Below are positions 1 to 14,619 of a stretch of 64,000 nucleotides of DNA, one piece after another (positions within the stretch are counted from its first letter, which is position 1; each line of letters opens with the position of its first letter). Below the pieces are notes generated by a model. The model was given only the letters and a program-made list of their open reading frames with translations. It had not been told where the DNA came from and ran no database searches. Location: the NCBI RefSeq assembly GCF_006335145.1, contig NZ_VDMN01000001.1, positions 434,001 through 498,000 of the forward strand, written 5' to 3'. Made by a program: the position numbers and the translations under genes. Source of the stretch: Aliirhizobium smilacinae. GTDB lineage: Bacteria; Pseudomonadota; Alphaproteobacteria; Rhizobiales; Rhizobiaceae.

Positions 1-369
1 CTCGACTTCGCGGACAACGATCGTCAGGTGAGCGAACGGCTTTTCGATGCGCGATGCACGGCCGCGGCCGCGAGCGTGGAAACGCTTCATCGTGATCGAC
101 TTACCAACGTACGCTTCCGCAACGATCAGGCTGTCAACGTCGAGGTCATGGTTATTTTCAGCGTTGGCGATAGCAGACTCGAGGGTCTTCTTCACCGTGC
201 CGGAGATGCGCTTGCGAGAGAACTCGAGTTCTGCGAGCGCACGTTCAACCTTCTTGCCGCGGATCATGGCGGCAACCAGGTTCAGCTTCTGCGGGCTGAC
301 GCGAAGCGTACGGGCGATTGCCTGTGCTTCGTTGTCCTTCAGCCGGCGTTCGGTCTTTGCCTTGGCCAT
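1..369 (-). CDS. rplV: 50S ribosomal protein L22 (partial, C-terminus off the left edge)
   Basis: L22 binds 23S rRNA and its beta-hairpin lines the nascent-peptide exit tunnel. The first 123 codons are visible; the family is usually about 110-130 aa, so only a few residues are missing. The protein opens [20 protein letters not shown] and shows the [21 protein letters not shown] region typical of L22, then the basic RGRGRASRI stretch that ends the hairpin. The ATG at 369 follows a GAGG eight bases upstream, and rpsS ends two bases before it. This is the seventh gene of the S10 operon and is certainly translationally coupled to its neighbours. The identification is secure; only the end is unseen. 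Confidence 0.97.
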   Translation of the reverse strand, partial: MAKAKTERRLKDNEAQAIARTLRVSPQKLNLVAAMIRGKKVERALAELEFSRKRISGTVKKTLESAIANAENNHDLDVDSLIVAEAYVGKSITMKRFHARGRGRASRIEKPFAHLTIVVREVE

Positions 370-371
370 GA

Positions 372-650
372 TTACTTCCTCTTCGCTTTCTTGTCCGCGC
401 CGTGACCGTAATAGGTCCGGGTGGGAGCGAATTCACCGAACTTGTGACCGACCATGTCTTCGTTGACATTAACCGGGATGTGCTTCGAGCCATTGTAGAC
501 GCCGAAGGTCAGACCGACGAACTGCGGCAGGATGGTGGAGCGACGGCTCCACATCTTGATCACTTCGCTACGACCGCCTTCACGTACCTTCTCAGCCTTC
601 GCGAGAAGATAGCCGTCAACAAACGGACCTTTCCATACTGAACGAGCCAT
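372..650 (-). CDS. rpsS: 30S ribosomal protein S19
   Basis: S19 sits in the head of the small subunit, forms a complex with S13 and contacts the large subunit. The 92-residue product is full length for the family. It starts [16 protein letters not shown] and contains the universal S19 segments [21 protein letters not shown] and [17 protein letters not shown]. It lies between rplB and rplV in the standard S10 operon order, 16 bases after rplB and two bases before rplV. Confidence 0.98.
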   Translation of the reverse strand: MARSVWKGPFVDGYLLAKAEKVREGGRSEVIKMWSRRSTILPQFVGLTFGVYNGSKHIPVNVNEDMVGHKFGEFAPTRTYYGHGADKKAKRK

Positions 651-666
651 TGAACGACTTCCTCTC

Positions 667-1500
667 TTACTTCTTCACGTGGCGCGAGCGCATGATGAAC
701 TTGTCCGTGGACTTGTTCGAACGTGTGCGCTTGCCCTTGGTGGGCTTGCCCCAAGGCGAAACCGGGTGACGGCCACCTGAGGTACGGCCTTCACCACCGC
801 CGTGCGGGTGGTCGACCGGGTTCATGACAACGCCGCGGTTATGCGGACGCTTGCCACGCCATACGGTACGACCAGCCTTACCGTCGTTTGTGTTGCCGTG
901 GTCCGGGTTGGATACGGCGCCAATCGACGCAAGGCAGGAACCCGGGACGAGACGCTGCTCGCCAGAGTTCAGACGAAGGATCGCCATGCCGGCGTCACGA
1001 CCGACGAGCTGTACGTAGGTGCCAGCCGAACGAGCGATCTGGCCACCCTTGCCCGGCTTCATCTCGACGTTATGAACGATCGAGCCAACCGGAATGTACT
1101 GCAGAGGCATGGTGTTGCCCGGCTTTACGTCGACAGCCTTCGAGGAAGCGATGACCTTGTCGCCGGCAGCGAGACGCTGCGGAGCGATGATGTAGGCCTG
1201 TTCGCCGTCCGTGTAGGTTACGAGCGCGATGAATGCCGAACGGTTCGGGTCGTATTCCAGACGCTCGACCGTGCCTTCAACGTCGAACTTGCGACGCTTG
1301 AAGTCGACCAGGCGGTAGGTACGCTTGTGACCGCCGCCGATGAAGCGGGCGGTGATGCGGCCGTTGTTGTTACGGCCGCCGCTCTTGGAGAGACCCTCGG
1401 TGAGCGCCTTGACCGGCTTGCCCTTCCACAGGCCCGAGCGGTCGACGATGACCAGCTGACGCTGGCTCGGGGTCGTCGGATTATAGCTTTTCAATGCCAT
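667..1500 (-). CDS. rplB: 50S ribosomal protein L2
   Basis: L2 is a primary 23S rRNA-binding protein near the peptidyl transferase centre and is needed for subunit association. The 277-residue product is of normal length. It begins [22 protein letters not shown], carries the RNA-binding core [15 protein letters not shown], and ends with the conserved HPHGGGEGR loop. That loop contains the histidine equivalent to E. coli His229, which has been linked to peptidyl transfer. The gene is in the S10 operon, 11 bases after rplW. Confidence 0.98.
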   Translation of the reverse strand: MALKSYNPTTPSQRQLVIVDRSGLWKGKPVKALTEGLSKSGGRNNNGRITARFIGGGHKRTYRLVDFKRRKFDVEGTVERLEYDPNRSAFIALVTYTDGEQAYIIAPQRLAAGDKVIASSKAVDVKPGNTMPLQYIPVGSIVHNVEMKPGKGGQIARSAGTYVQLVGRDAGMAILRLNSGEQRLVPGSCLASIGAVSNPDHGNTNDGKAGRTVWRGKRPHNRGVVMNPVDHPHGGGEGRTSGGRHPVSPWGKPTKGKRTRSNKSTDKFIMRSRHVKK

Positions 1501-1511
1501 TTTTCTTTACC

Positions 1512-1805
1512 TCAGAGACCGGTGGAGATGTCGATCGTCTGACCTTCGGCCAGGGTGACAACAGCCTTCTTGACGTCCTTCTGCTTACCGATGAAGCCCT
1601 TGAAGCGCTTCGTCTTGCCCAAACGGACCAGCGTATTGACGGCAGTGACCTTCACACCGAAGAGAGCTTCTACGGCCGCCTTGATTTCAGGCTTCGAAGC
1701 AGTCTTGGCAACGTTGAAGACGACCTGGTTCTGCTCGGACAGCAGGGTCGACTTTTCGGTGATCGAGGGAGATACGATCACATCATAGTGGCGAATGTCG
1801 GTCAC
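1512..1805 (-). CDS. rplW: 50S ribosomal protein L23
   Basis: L23 lies at the exit of the peptide tunnel and is the docking site for trigger factor and SRP. The 97-residue product has the family pattern [17 protein letters not shown] near the N-terminus, followed by the [15 protein letters not shown] core. The start ATG overlaps the rplD stop codon by four bases, which implies translational coupling. Position in the S10 operon is standard. Confidence 0.97.
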   Translation of the reverse strand: MTDIRHYDVIVSPSITEKSTLLSEQNQVVFNVAKTASKPEIKAAVEALFGVKVTAVNTLVRLGKTKRFKGFIGKQKDVKKAVVTLAEGQTIDISTGL

Positions 1806-2422
1806 TTGAAACGCTCCTCGAGGGCTTCAACCGCAGCCTTGGAAAGCACGAGCTTGCCGCGACGCAGGATGTCGTAAACGTTGATGCCCTGAACCGGCAG
1901 AACATCGATGTTCGGGATGTTCTGGGCTGCGAGCTTGAAGTTGCTGTCGAGCTCGGCACCACCGATAACCAGAGCATTGGTCAGGCCGAGCGACGCGAAC
2001 GTGCCGACGAGAGCCTTGGTCTTTGCTTCGGTCGCAACCAGATCGTCGATAACGATAAGATCTTCAGACTTCAGCTTGGCAGAAAGAGCGTGACGCAGAG
2101 CGAGAGCGCGAACCTTCTTCGGCAGATCGAAGGCATGGCTACGGGAAACCGGGCCGTGAGCCTTACCACCACCGCGGAACTGCGGAGCGCGAGCCGAATG
2201 GTGACGAGCGCGGCCCGTACCCTTCTGCTTGAACATCTTGGCGCCGGTGCGCGAAACTTCTGCGCGCGTCAGCGTCTGGTGCGAACCCTGCTGCTTCTTG
2301 GCAAGCTGGTAACGAACCATACGGGCGAGGATATCCTCGCGCGGGTCGAGGCCGAAAATCGCGTCGGACAGGGAAACCTTGCCGGCGTCTTTTCCCTCGA
2401 GGGTCTTGACGTTGAATTCCAT
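1802..2422 (-). CDS. rplD: 50S ribosomal protein L4
   Basis: L4 is an early assembly protein whose long loop reaches the exit tunnel; in E. coli it also represses its own operon. The start chosen is the ATG at 2422, giving [20 protein letters not shown] and 206 residues, the normal family length. A longer reading frame to 2479 exists, but it runs back into the end of rplC and has no family support. The tunnel loop is recognisable by [20 protein letters not shown] and [10 protein letters not shown]. The gene follows rplC by 14 bases and overlaps rplW by four. Confidence 0.97.
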   Translation of the reverse strand: MEFNVKTLEGKDAGKVSLSDAIFGLDPREDILARMVRYQLAKKQQGSHQTLTRAEVSRTGAKMFKQKGTGRARHHSARAPQFRGGGKAHGPVSRSHAFDLPKKVRALALRHALSAKLKSEDLIVIDDLVATEAKTKALVGTFASLGLTNALVIGGAELDSNFKLAAQNIPNIDVLPVQGINVYDILRRGKLVLSKAAVEALEERFK

Positions 2423-2436
2423 GATACTTGGCTCCC

Positions 2437-3078
2437 TTACTTCGCAGCCGACTTGACGGCGTCGCGAACAACGATCCAAGCGCCCTTGGAGCCGGGGACG
2501 GCACCCTTGACGAGGATCAGGCCGCGGCCTTCATCGGTGGACACGACTTCGAGGTTCTGGGTGGTGATACGCGTGCTGCCCATGTGACCAGCCATACGCT
2601 TGCCCTTCCAGACCTTGCCCGGATCCTGGTTGTTACCAGTCGAACCGTGCGAACGGTGCGACACGGAAACACCGTGGGTCGCACGCAGGCCGCCGAAGTT
2701 GTGGCGCTTCATGGCGCCGGCAAAGCCCTTACCGATCGAAGTACCAGTCACGTCGACCAGCTGACCGGCCGTAAAGTGATCTGCCTTCAGCTCGGTGCCG
2801 ACTTCGATCAAGTTTTCTTCAGAAACGCGAAACTCAACGAGCTTCGACTTCGGCTCGACATTTGCGATGGCAAAGTTGCCGCGCATTGCCTTGGAGGTGT
2901 TCTTCACCTTGGCAACGCCTGCACCGAGCTGAAGAGCGACATAGCCGTTCTTCTCTTCTGTGCGGTGAGCAACGACCTGGCAGCTGTCGAGACGCAATAC
3001 GGTTACCGGGATATGCTCGCCGGCGTCGTTGTAGACGCGGGTCATCCCAATCTTTTGTGCAATTACACCTGAACGCAT
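2437..3078 (-). CDS. rplC: 50S ribosomal protein L3
   Basis: L3 is one of the first proteins to bind 23S rRNA and reaches the peptidyl transferase centre. The 213-residue product starts [20 protein letters not shown], the classic L3 N-terminus. It contains the central loop [15 protein letters not shown] and the [20 protein letters not shown] segment. In other bacteria a glutamine in that segment is N5-methylated by PrmB; here the matching Gln is present. It is the second gene of the S10 operon. Confidence 0.98.
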   Translation of the reverse strand: MRSGVIAQKIGMTRVYNDAGEHIPVTVLRLDSCQVVAHRTEEKNGYVALQLGAGVAKVKNTSKAMRGNFAIANVEPKSKLVEFRVSEENLIEVGTELKADHFTAGQLVDVTGTSIGKGFAGAMKRHNFGGLRATHGVSVSHRSHGSTGNNQDPGKVWKGKRMAGHMGSTRITTQNLEVVSTDEGRGLILVKGAVPGSKGAWIVVRDAVKSAAK

Positions 3079-3110
3079 CGGTTCAATCCTTCCAACTCAG
3101 CTCTGATTGC

Positions 3111-3419
3111 TCAGAGCTTGATCTCAACATCGACGCCAGCGGCGAGGTCGAGCTTCATCAGCGCGTCCACCGTCTGTGGTGTCGGGTCAACGATATCGAG
3201 GAGGCGCTTATGCGTGCGCATCTCGAACTGCTCGCGGCTCTTCTTGTCGATGTGGGGGGACCGGTTAACCGTAAACTTCTCGATGCGGGTCGGAAGCGGA
3301 ACGGGGCCCCGGACACTTGCTCCGGTGCGCTTCGCCGTCGACACGATCTCGCGCGTAGAAGCGTCGAGAATACGGTGATCGAATGCCTTAAGGCGAATGC
3401 GGATATTTTGGCCGTTCAT
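3111..3419 (-). CDS. rpsJ: 30S ribosomal protein S10 (NusE)
   Basis: S10 is a small-subunit head protein that also acts as NusE in transcription antitermination together with NusB. The product has 102 residues and starts [19 protein letters not shown], with the family motif [20 protein letters not shown]. It is the first gene of the S10 operon here. A terminator of the preceding tufA gene lies upstream, so the operon must have its own promoter in the 265-base leader. Confidence 0.98.
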   Translation of the reverse strand: MNGQNIRIRLKAFDHRILDASTREIVSTAKRTGASVRGPVPLPTRIEKFTVNRSPHIDKKSREQFEMRTHKRLLDIVDPTPQTVDALMKLDLAAGVDVEIKL

Positions 3420-3684
3420 TCGACGTTATCCTTGTTGTCTGTTCTCCACGTGCCAAACGTAATGACACGGGTTGTTCTTCTACCTAAGGCGGATCACCGG
3501 TTTCAAAGATCGAAGAGAACACCGCTTCCAGCAGATGCCCTATTCCAGTCTTCAGGCCCGAAGGCCCACCTTAAATTCTTATGCAACTTGCTGCGTCGCC
3601 ATAGCGAAGCAGGCGCAAATCACGCTTGCGCGCCATTTGCTATGTTTTTGTGTCATAAGCAAGCCGCAATCAGGCCACTTGCTT
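3420..3684 (-). promoter_or_regulatory. S10 operon leader region with hairpins
   Basis: This 265-base spacer between the str operon terminator and rpsJ must hold the S10 promoter and leader. On the minus strand it contains a hairpin at 3591-3612 (arms CTGCTTCGC and GCGACGCAG with one mismatch and loop TATG) and a shorter GGCC/GGCC hairpin closed by a TTCG tetraloop near 3556-3567. In E. coli the S10 leader is the L4 autoregulation target; whether this one plays that role is inference. No convincing -35/-10 pair was found by eye. Confidence 0.4.
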
Positions 3685-3723
3685 AAAAAAAATTAAAGCG
3701 GGCGGCATCCGAGGATACCGCCC
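3685..3723 (-). terminator. Rho-independent terminator after tufA (end of str operon)
   Basis: On the minus strand an 11-bp stem (GGGCGGTATCC with GGATGCCGCCC, two-base loop) at 3700-3723 is followed by a run of eight T residues at 3685-3692. It lies 13 bases past the tufA stop codon and separates the str operon from the S10 operon. Confidence 0.9.
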
Positions 3724-3735
3724 TGCCCTTATTTA

Positions 3736-4911
<1,176 letters not shown>

Positions 4912-4961
4912 TGCAGGCTCTCCATCTTGTGTAAGCCTTTAAAGGCTCAAATTCTTGTTGT

Positions 4962-4984
4962 CGCCCCGGTGCGAGACCGGGGCG
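4962..4984 (-). other. Intercistronic hairpin between fusA and tufA
   Basis: A perfect 9-bp stem (CGCCCCGGT with ACCGGGGCG, five-base loop) sits in the 95-base fusA-tufA spacer. It has no T-run after it, so it is more likely an mRNA processing or stability element than a terminator. Confidence 0.5.
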
Positions 4985-5006
4985 TATTCTTGGTTTCGTA
5001 TTCCGA

Positions 5007-7106
5007 TTACTTCTGACCGGAATACTTAGCCTGGATTTCGGTCGCGACGTTCGACGGAACCGGCGCGTAGTGATCGAAGGTCATCGAGTACTGCGCGCGG
5101 CCCTGGGACATGGAGCGCAGGTTGTCGACGTACTTGAACATGTTCGCCAGCGGAACGTGAGCGTTGATAACGATCGCGATGCCGCGCTGTTCCTGGCCCT
5201 GGATCTGGCCACGACGCGAATTCAGGTCGCCGATCACGTCACCGACGTAATCTTCCGGCGTTACGACTTCGACCTTCATCATCGGCTCGAGCAGCTGAGC
5301 GCCGGCCTTCTTGGCTGCTTCACGGAAGCAGGCACGCGATGCGATTTCGAAGGCGAGGACCGAGGAGTCGACGTCATGGAAGGCACCATCGATGAGGGTG
5401 GCCTTGACGCCGAGCATCGGGAAGCCAGCGAGCGGACCGGAAGACAGAACGCTTTCGATACCCTTCTGAACGCCCGGGATGTATTCCTTCGGAACAGAAC
5501 CACCGACGATCTTGGATTCGAACTTGAAGTCTTCGCCTTCAGGATTCGGTTCGAAGATGATCTTGACGCGCGCGAACTGACCGGTGCCACCGGACTGCTT
5601 CTTGTGCGTGTAGTCTTCTTCGTGCGTCTTGGTGATGGTTTCGCGGTAGGCAACCTGCGGAGCACCGACGTTGGCTTCAACCTTAAACTCGCGACGCATA
5701 CGGTCAACGAGAATGTCGAGGTGAAGTTCGCCCATGCCGGCAATGATCGTCTGACCGGATTCCTGGTCAGTCTTGACGCGGAACGACGGATCTTCAGCAG
5801 CCAGGCGGTTGAGCGCGAGGCCCATCTTTTCCTGGTCGCCCTTGGACTTCGGCTCGATCGCGATCTGGATGACCGGCTCGGGGAATTCCATGCGCTCGAG
5901 GATAACCGGCTTCAGCGGATCGCAGAGCGTATCGCCAGTGGTGGTTTCCTTGAGGCCAGCCAGAGCAACGATGTCGCCGGAGAAGGCTTCTTCGATGTCT
6001 TCGCGGCTGTTCGAGTGCATCTGCAACATACGGCCGACACGCTCGCGCTTGTCCTTGACCGTGTTCAGAACCGACGTGCCCTTTTCGAGCTTGCCCGAAT
6101 AGATACGTGCGAAGGTGAGCGAACCGACGAAGGGGTCGTTCATGATCTTGAACGCCAGCATCGAAAGCGGCTCGGCATCGTCAGCGTGACGCTCGATTTC
6201 GGCTTCGGTCTTGAAGTCGATACCCTTGATCGCCGGAATATCCAGCGGCGAAGGCAGGTAATCGCAAACGGCGTCGAGAAGCGGCTGGACACCCTTGTTC
6301 TTGAAGGCAGTGCCGCAGAACATCGGGTGGAACTTGACATCGATGGTGCCGCGGCGAACCAGGGCACGGATCTTGTCGTTGTCCGGCATCTCGCCGTTCA
6401 GATAGGCTTCAAGCGCTTCTTCGTCGACCTCGACAACCGTCTCGATCAGCTTTTCGCGATACTCGACAGCCTTTTCCTTCAGGTCTTCCGGGATTTCAAC
6501 GACATCCCAAGCAGCACCGAGGGATTCGTCGCGCCATACGAGAGCATTCATCTCGATCAGGTCGACAACACCCTTGAATTCGGTTTCTGCACCGATCGGG
6601 AGCTGCATGACAACAGCGGTGGCGCCAAGACGGGTCTTGATCATCTCAACCGAGCGGTAGAAGTCCGCGCCGGTCTTGTCCATCTTGTTGCAGAAGATCA
6701 TCCGCGGGACGTTGTACTTCTCGGCCTGACGCCAGACGGTTTCCGTCTGCGGCTCTACGCCGGCGTTGGCATCGAGAAGAGCGATCGCACCGTCAAGCAC
6801 GCGCAGCGAACGTTCGACTTCGATGGTGAAGTCAACGTGGCCGGGGGTGTCGATGATGTTGAACCGACGCTTCGTACCGTCACGGCCGGTCCAGTAGGTC
6901 GTGGTTGCAGCGGAAGTGATCGTGATGCCACGCTCCTGCTCCTGCTCCATCCAGTCCATGGTGGCAGCGCCGTCATGAACTTCGCCGATCTTGTGCGACT
7001 TGCCGGTGTAATAAAGAATACGCTCGGTGGTCGTGGTCTTGCCGGCGTCGATATGCGCCATGATACCGAAGTTGCGGTAGTCTTCGATTTTATATTCGCG
7101 AGCCAT
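5007..7106 (-). CDS. fusA: Elongation factor G
   Basis: EF-G is the GTPase that drives translocation and, with RRF, ribosome recycling. The 699-residue protein has the full five-domain length. The P-loop [13 protein letters not shown] is at residues 17-29, followed by the switch segment [17 protein letters not shown] and [10 protein letters not shown]. The later [24 protein letters not shown] segment belongs to the tRNA-mimicking domain IV/V. It lies in the str operon, 33 bases after rpsG. Only one fusA copy is in the window. Confidence 0.98.
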   Translation of the reverse strand: MAREYKIEDYRNFGIMAHIDAGKTTTTERILYYTGKSHKIGEVHDGAATMDWMEQEQERGITITSAATTTYWTGRDGTKRRFNIIDTPGHVDFTIEVERSLRVLDGAIALLDANAGVEPQTETVWRQAEKYNVPRMIFCNKMDKTGADFYRSVEMIKTRLGATAVVMQLPIGAETEFKGVVDLIEMNALVWRDESLGAAWDVVEIPEDLKEKAVEYREKLIETVVEVDEEALEAYLNGEMPDNDKIRALVRRGTIDVKFHPMFCGTAFKNKGVQPLLDAVCDYLPSPLDIPAIKGIDFKTEAEIERHADDAEPLSMLAFKIMNDPFVGSLTFARIYSGKLEKGTSVLNTVKDKRERVGRMLQMHSNSREDIEEAFSGDIVALAGLKETTTGDTLCDPLKPVILERMEFPEPVIQIAIEPKSKGDQEKMGLALNRLAAEDPSFRVKTDQESGQTIIAGMGELHLDILVDRMRREFKVEANVGAPQVAYRETITKTHEEDYTHKKQSGGTGQFARVKIIFEPNPEGEDFKFESKIVGGSVPKEYIPGVQKGIESVLSSGPLAGFPMLGVKATLIDGAFHDVDSSVLAFEIASRACFREAAKKAGAQLLEPMMKVEVVTPEDYVGDVIGDLNSRRGQIQGQEQRGIAIVINAHVPLANMFKYVDNLRSMSQGRAQYSMTFDHYAPVPSNVATEIQAKYSGQK

Positions 7107-7139
7107 AATGACTGCCTTTCGAAATTCGATCGGTTAAGA

Positions 7140-7610
7140 TTACCAGCGGTAGTGCGAGAATGCGCGGTTCGCGTCAGCCATCTTATGCGTGTCTTCACGC
7201 TTCTTGACGGCCGAACCACGGTTGTTTGCGGCATCCATGAGCTCGCCGGACAGGCGATCGATCATGGTGGTCTCGTTGCGCTTGCGGGCAGCGGTGATCA
7301 GCCAACGAATGGCGAGCGCCTGGCGGCGTTCCGGACGCACGTCAACCGGAACCTGATAGGTCGCACCACCAACACGACGCGAGCGAACTTCAACATGCGG
7401 CGCGACATTGTCGAGCGCCGAATGGAAGATACCCAGCGGGTCGGCCTTGGCCTTGCCCTGCACGGAATCGAACGCACCGTAAACGATGCTTTCAGCAACG
7501 GACTTTTTGCCATGAAGCATGATGGCATTCATGAACTTGGTGACGATCAGATCGCCGAACTTCGGGTCCGGGTTGATCTCACGCTTCTCTGCACGATGGC
7601 GTCTGGACAT
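7140..7610 (-). CDS. rpsG: 30S ribosomal protein S7
   Basis: S7 nucleates assembly of the small-subunit head and lines the mRNA exit site; in E. coli it represses the str operon. The 156-residue product starts [20 protein letters not shown] and contains the signature [20 protein letters not shown]. It lies 87 bases after rpsL in the str operon. The length and order are standard. Confidence 0.98.
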   Translation of the reverse strand: MSRRHRAEKREINPDPKFGDLIVTKFMNAIMLHGKKSVAESIVYGAFDSVQGKAKADPLGIFHSALDNVAPHVEVRSRRVGGATYQVPVDVRPERRQALAIRWLITAARKRNETTMIDRLSGELMDAANNRGSAVKKREDTHKMADANRAFSHYRW

Positions 7611-7697
7611 ACTAATCTCGTCTCTAAACGTTACGGGCGCTTTATCACGCGGAGAACCTCGCGCAGCGCCGGATTGATTAATTCAAAGTCCGAAGGA

Positions 7698-8069
7698 TTA
7701 CTTCGGACGCTTTGCACCGTACTTCGAACGGCGCTGCTTACGGTTCTTGACACCCTGGGTATCGAGAACGCCGCGGATGATGTGGTAACGAACGCCCGGC
7801 AAGTCCTTTACGCGGCCGCCACGGATCATGACGACAGAGTGTTCCTGCAGGTTGTGACCTTCACCCGGAATGTAGCCGATGACTTCGAAGCCATTGGTGA
7901 GGCGAATCTTGGCGACCTTACGCAGAGCCGAGTTCGGCTTCTTCGGGGTCGTGGTGTAGACGCGTGTGCAAACGCCGCGCTTCTGCGGGTTTTCCTGCAG
8001 AGCAGGAACCTTATTGCGCTTTACGTTGGCCTGACGCGGCTTACGGATCAGCTGGTTTACGGTAGGCAT
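7698..8069 (-). CDS. rpsL: 30S ribosomal protein S12
   Basis: S12 is part of the decoding centre. The 123-residue product starts [13 protein letters not shown] and contains [14 protein letters not shown] and [13 protein letters not shown]. The two lysines of these motifs are the positions changed in classical streptomycin-resistant mutants; both are wild type here. The aspartate of VKDLPG is the residue methylthiolated by RimO in many bacteria. It is the first gene of the str operon, with a long upstream region. Confidence 0.98.
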   Translation of the reverse strand: MPTVNQLIRKPRQANVKRNKVPALQENPQKRGVCTRVYTTTPKKPNSALRKVAKIRLTNGFEVIGYIPGEGHNLQEHSVVMIRGGRVKDLPGVRYHIIRGVLDTQGVKNRKQRRSKYGAKRPK

Positions 8070-8333
8070 ATACCCATCCCTTGCAAAATCTTATTCAAAG
8101 CCCCTTGCGGGACCATCGATGTGCCGTTTCCGGCGGCGACACGCACATTCCTCATGCGCAAAACGTGGCCCAATCCCATTCCGGATGGACCACGGAAGAC
8201 AGAGGACGCATTATTCATGCGTCGTGCGTGCAGCATTCATATAGTCTACGTGCGTTTTAGGAGCCTGTTTGAGACTAGTCCCGGAATAGATTCATTCCGG
8301 ACGCACGTGTCTCACATGGCTTCCGATGCCGGG

Positions 8334-8362
8334 CGTTTACTGTCTTAACCCTTCTGCGTCAA
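8334..8362 (-). promoter_or_regulatory. Candidate str operon promoter
   Basis: On the minus strand TTGACG (8357-8362) is followed 17 bases later by TAAACG (8334-8339). The -35 box is good but the -10 box is weak. It would give a leader of about 260 bases to rpsL. A CTATAT sequence closer to the gene (about 8236-8243) is a competing -10 but has no matching -35. The remainder of the 484-base gap (8070-8553) shows nothing else recognisable. Confidence 0.3.
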
Positions 8363-8553
8363 GGGTCGGCCCCAAAATAATGGCCCAAGTGCCGGTTTGG
8401 CGGGCTTTTCGCTAGCCAAGCGACGACCACTTGGTCGATCATTATGACGATTAACGATTGTGTTTGGGAATCACAGTCGAGACGTCTAATGAAACCGGGA
8501 ACTTTTCAGACCGGACGATCTTCCGTTATGAAGGACCCATTCAGGAGAATATC

Positions 8554-8844
8554 ATGATTTCACCCGCCGACAATGACAACACCGACGAGCCGATGATCTT
8601 CATCATCATCGGCAAGGCCTACGAGACGAAGGGGGGCGAAGGTATCGAACTTCACATCATGCTGCGCGCACCCGACGACGATACTGCTGTAAGGGATGCG
8701 CTGAACGCGCTCTCCGAAGAGGGCTTTCTGGAAGCGGATCTCGACCAGATCGGCATGCTTCAGGAAGAGCCGCCGGAAGAGCCGCATGCATCGGCCTACC
8801 AGGGCGCACTGGAAGGCGAAGTCGCCATCATCCGTTTCGACTGA
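8554..8844 (+). CDS. Conserved hypothetical acidic protein
   Basis: I do not recognise a named family. The 96-residue product is acidic: it starts MISPADNDNTDEP, then has the strand-like segment MIFIIIGKAYETKGG, a helix-like DDDTAVRDALNALSEEGF, and the end GEVAIIRFD. This pattern suggests a small alpha/beta fold without signal peptide or membrane segment. The ATG at 8554 was chosen because AGGAG lies seven bases upstream; an in-frame extension to 8458 lacks such a site. It is alone on the plus strand between the str and rpoBC blocks and converges with the peroxidase gene. Confidence 0.7.
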   Translation: MISPADNDNTDEPMIFIIIGKAYETKGGEGIELHIMLRAPDDDTAVRDALNALSEEGFLEADLDQIGMLQEEPPEEPHASAYQGALEGEVAIIRFD

Positions 8845-8939
8845 AAGGTGACGCGATTCTTCGGATCGGTTCACCACGCCTCAGGTCTCTGTTTTGTTGC
8901 ATGTCTTAGCCACGAAGCGCGATTTATGCTTTCAGGATG

Positions 8940-8963
8940 GGCCGCGTCTATTCCGACGCGGCC
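8940..8963. terminator. Possible bidirectional terminator hairpin
   Basis: A perfect 9-bp stem (GGCCGCGTC with GACGCGGCC, six-base loop) lies between two converging genes, 96 bases after the stop at 8844 and 31 bases past the peroxidase stop. T-runs are poor on both sides, so efficiency is uncertain. Confidence 0.45.
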
Positions 8964-8993
8964 TTGCGCTTAACAGCTTCCAGTCTCTTCCGG

Positions 8994-10055
8994 CTATTTG
9001 ACCGGAATTATCTGGCTTACCGGTTGCGGGGTGTTTCCGGTTTCGGCAGGGAGCACCGGATAGGTGACTTCGGGAGCCTTGCCCGTCAGAGAGCTCAGGA
9101 AGGCGACGATCAGATCGACGTCTTCATTGTTCAGCGTCTCTCCCAACTGCGCCGTGCCCATGATGGCGACCGCCTGCTTCAGATCCCATACCTTGCCCGA
9201 GTGAAAGTAAGGTGCCGTGAGCGCTATATTGCGCAGCGGCGCTGCCCGGAACACGTAGGAATCATCTGCAGTATTGGTCACGGCAAACCGGCCCTTATCC
9301 TTTTCCGGCAAAACGTCCGCACCCGGCTTTTCGATCAGGCCGAAAGGATAATACCCCTCCCCGCCAACATTGATCCCGCTATGGCAGGAAGAGCAACCCT
9401 TGTCGATGAAGAGCTGAAGTCCCTGTCTCGCCTCCGCTGTCAGCGCTTCATCGTCACCGTTGAGGAAGGCATCGAAGGGCGCCGGTGTGACCAACGTGGC
9501 TTCGAAAGCCTCGATCGCCATGGCAAAATTGTCGAAAGTGACGGGATCAGCTTCGCTCGGGAAGGCCGCCTTGAACCATTCCACATATCGCGGCATCGAT
9601 TTCAGTGTGGCGACAACCTGCCCCGGCGTATTGGCCATTTCGACACCGGCCTGAACCGGTCCCTTGGCCTGCGCCTTCAGGTCCTCGGCGCGACCATCCC
9701 AGAACTGCGCGATGTTGAAGACGGCATTGAAGACCGTCGGTGAATTGCGCGGTCCCTTCTGCCAGCCGTGGCCGATCGACGTTTCGAGGTTGTCATCACC
9801 GCCGGTTGCCAGGTTGTGACAGGAATTGCAGGAAAACACGCCGGAAGCGGACATCCGCGGATCGAAGAAGAGCGCCTTGCCGAGAGCAATCTTTTCCGCG
9901 GTAATCTTGTTGCCCTTCACCGCCGGAACCGTCGAAGGCAGCGGTTTGAAAATTTCCTGTGCCTGCTGTCTCAGGTCGGCGGGATTCGGGTCTGCGGCAT
10001 AGGCCGCCGTTGCGAGCAAAAGACAGGCAGCAACGGACGAGAGTAAGCGTTTCAT
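8994..10055 (-). CDS. Di-haem cytochrome c peroxidase (CcpA/MauG family)
   Basis: This family reduces hydrogen peroxide to water in the periplasm with electrons from small c-type cytochromes. The 353-residue product has a signal peptide (MKRLLSSVAACLLLATAAYA, cut near ADP). Two haem-binding CxxCH motifs are visible: CNSCH near residue 75 and CSSCH near residue 221. The ATG at 10,055 has GGAGG five bases upstream, so it is preferred to an ATG four codons earlier. The gene stands alone in a spacer between rpoC and the str operon. MauG-like alternatives cannot be excluded, but no methylamine genes are nearby. Confidence 0.9.
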   Translation of the reverse strand: MKRLLSSVAACLLLATAAYAADPNPADLRQQAQEIFKPLPSTVPAVKGNKITAEKIALGKALFFDPRMSASGVFSCNSCHNLATGGDDNLETSIGHGWQKGPRNSPTVFNAVFNIAQFWDGRAEDLKAQAKGPVQAGVEMANTPGQVVATLKSMPRYVEWFKAAFPSEADPVTFDNFAMAIEAFEATLVTPAPFDAFLNGDDEALTAEARQGLQLFIDKGCSSCHSGINVGGEGYYPFGLIEKPGADVLPEKDKGRFAVTNTADDSYVFRAAPLRNIALTAPYFHSGKVWDLKQAVAIMGTAQLGETLNNEDVDLIVAFLSSLTGKAPEVTYPVLPAETGNTPQPVSQIIPVK

Positions 10056-10143
10056 TCGAGCCTCCATTCATCATCGAATGCCGGAAGCTTAGAACTGCTC
10101 CAATATAACGCCTTGTCCTCGGTCAACACTTTAGAATTAGTCA

Positions 10144-10176
10144 AAATAAAAAAAGCGCCCGGATTACTCCGGGCGC
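10144..10176 (-). terminator. Rho-independent terminator of the rpoBC operon
   Basis: On the minus strand a 9-bp GC-rich stem (GCGCCCGGA with TCCGGGCGC, loop of four) is followed by TTTTTTTATTTT. It lies 46 bases after the rpoC stop and should end the whole rplK-to-rpoC transcript. Confidence 0.92.
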
Positions 10177-10221
10177 CTTTGATCATGTTTTCGGAAACGA
10201 AGGGAACTTCCCTCGCCTGCC

Positions 10222-14430
<4,209 letters not shown>

Positions 14431-14581
14431 GCCTGTCTCCTTGATGGGGCGCGAAGGCCCTCAAATGGGTCACGGTCTCGACAAATTCCCGGGCTGTCGA
14501 ACCGAACCCTTAAATGACAATAGGCGCCAAATGCGGCGAAACTCCCCTTCCCCGACCGACGGGTCCGTTCAGGGAGGGAAC

Positions 14582-14607
14582 GGCGTGCGTGATCGCTCAC
14601 GCACGCC
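14582..14607 (-). other. Strong hairpin in the rpoB-rpoC spacer
   Basis: A perfect 11-bp stem (GGCGTGCGTGA with TCACGCACGCC) is capped by a GCGA tetraloop on the minus strand. It begins 12 bases past the rpoB stop and has no T-run, so a processing or mRNA-stability role is more likely than termination. Confidence 0.6.
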
Positions 14608-14619
14608 CTTGTCAAAATA

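Noticed and set aside
5070..8348. A 1092-codon open frame on the plus strand across fusA, rpsG and rpsL
   Set aside because: It is the antisense shadow of highly expressed genes with biased codons; no recognisable protein family appears in it.
10095..10130. TTGACC and TATATT before the cytochrome c peroxidase gene as a promoter
   Set aside because: The boxes are only 13 bases apart, too close for sigma-70. A possible Irr-like TTTAGAA motif there has no matching second half.
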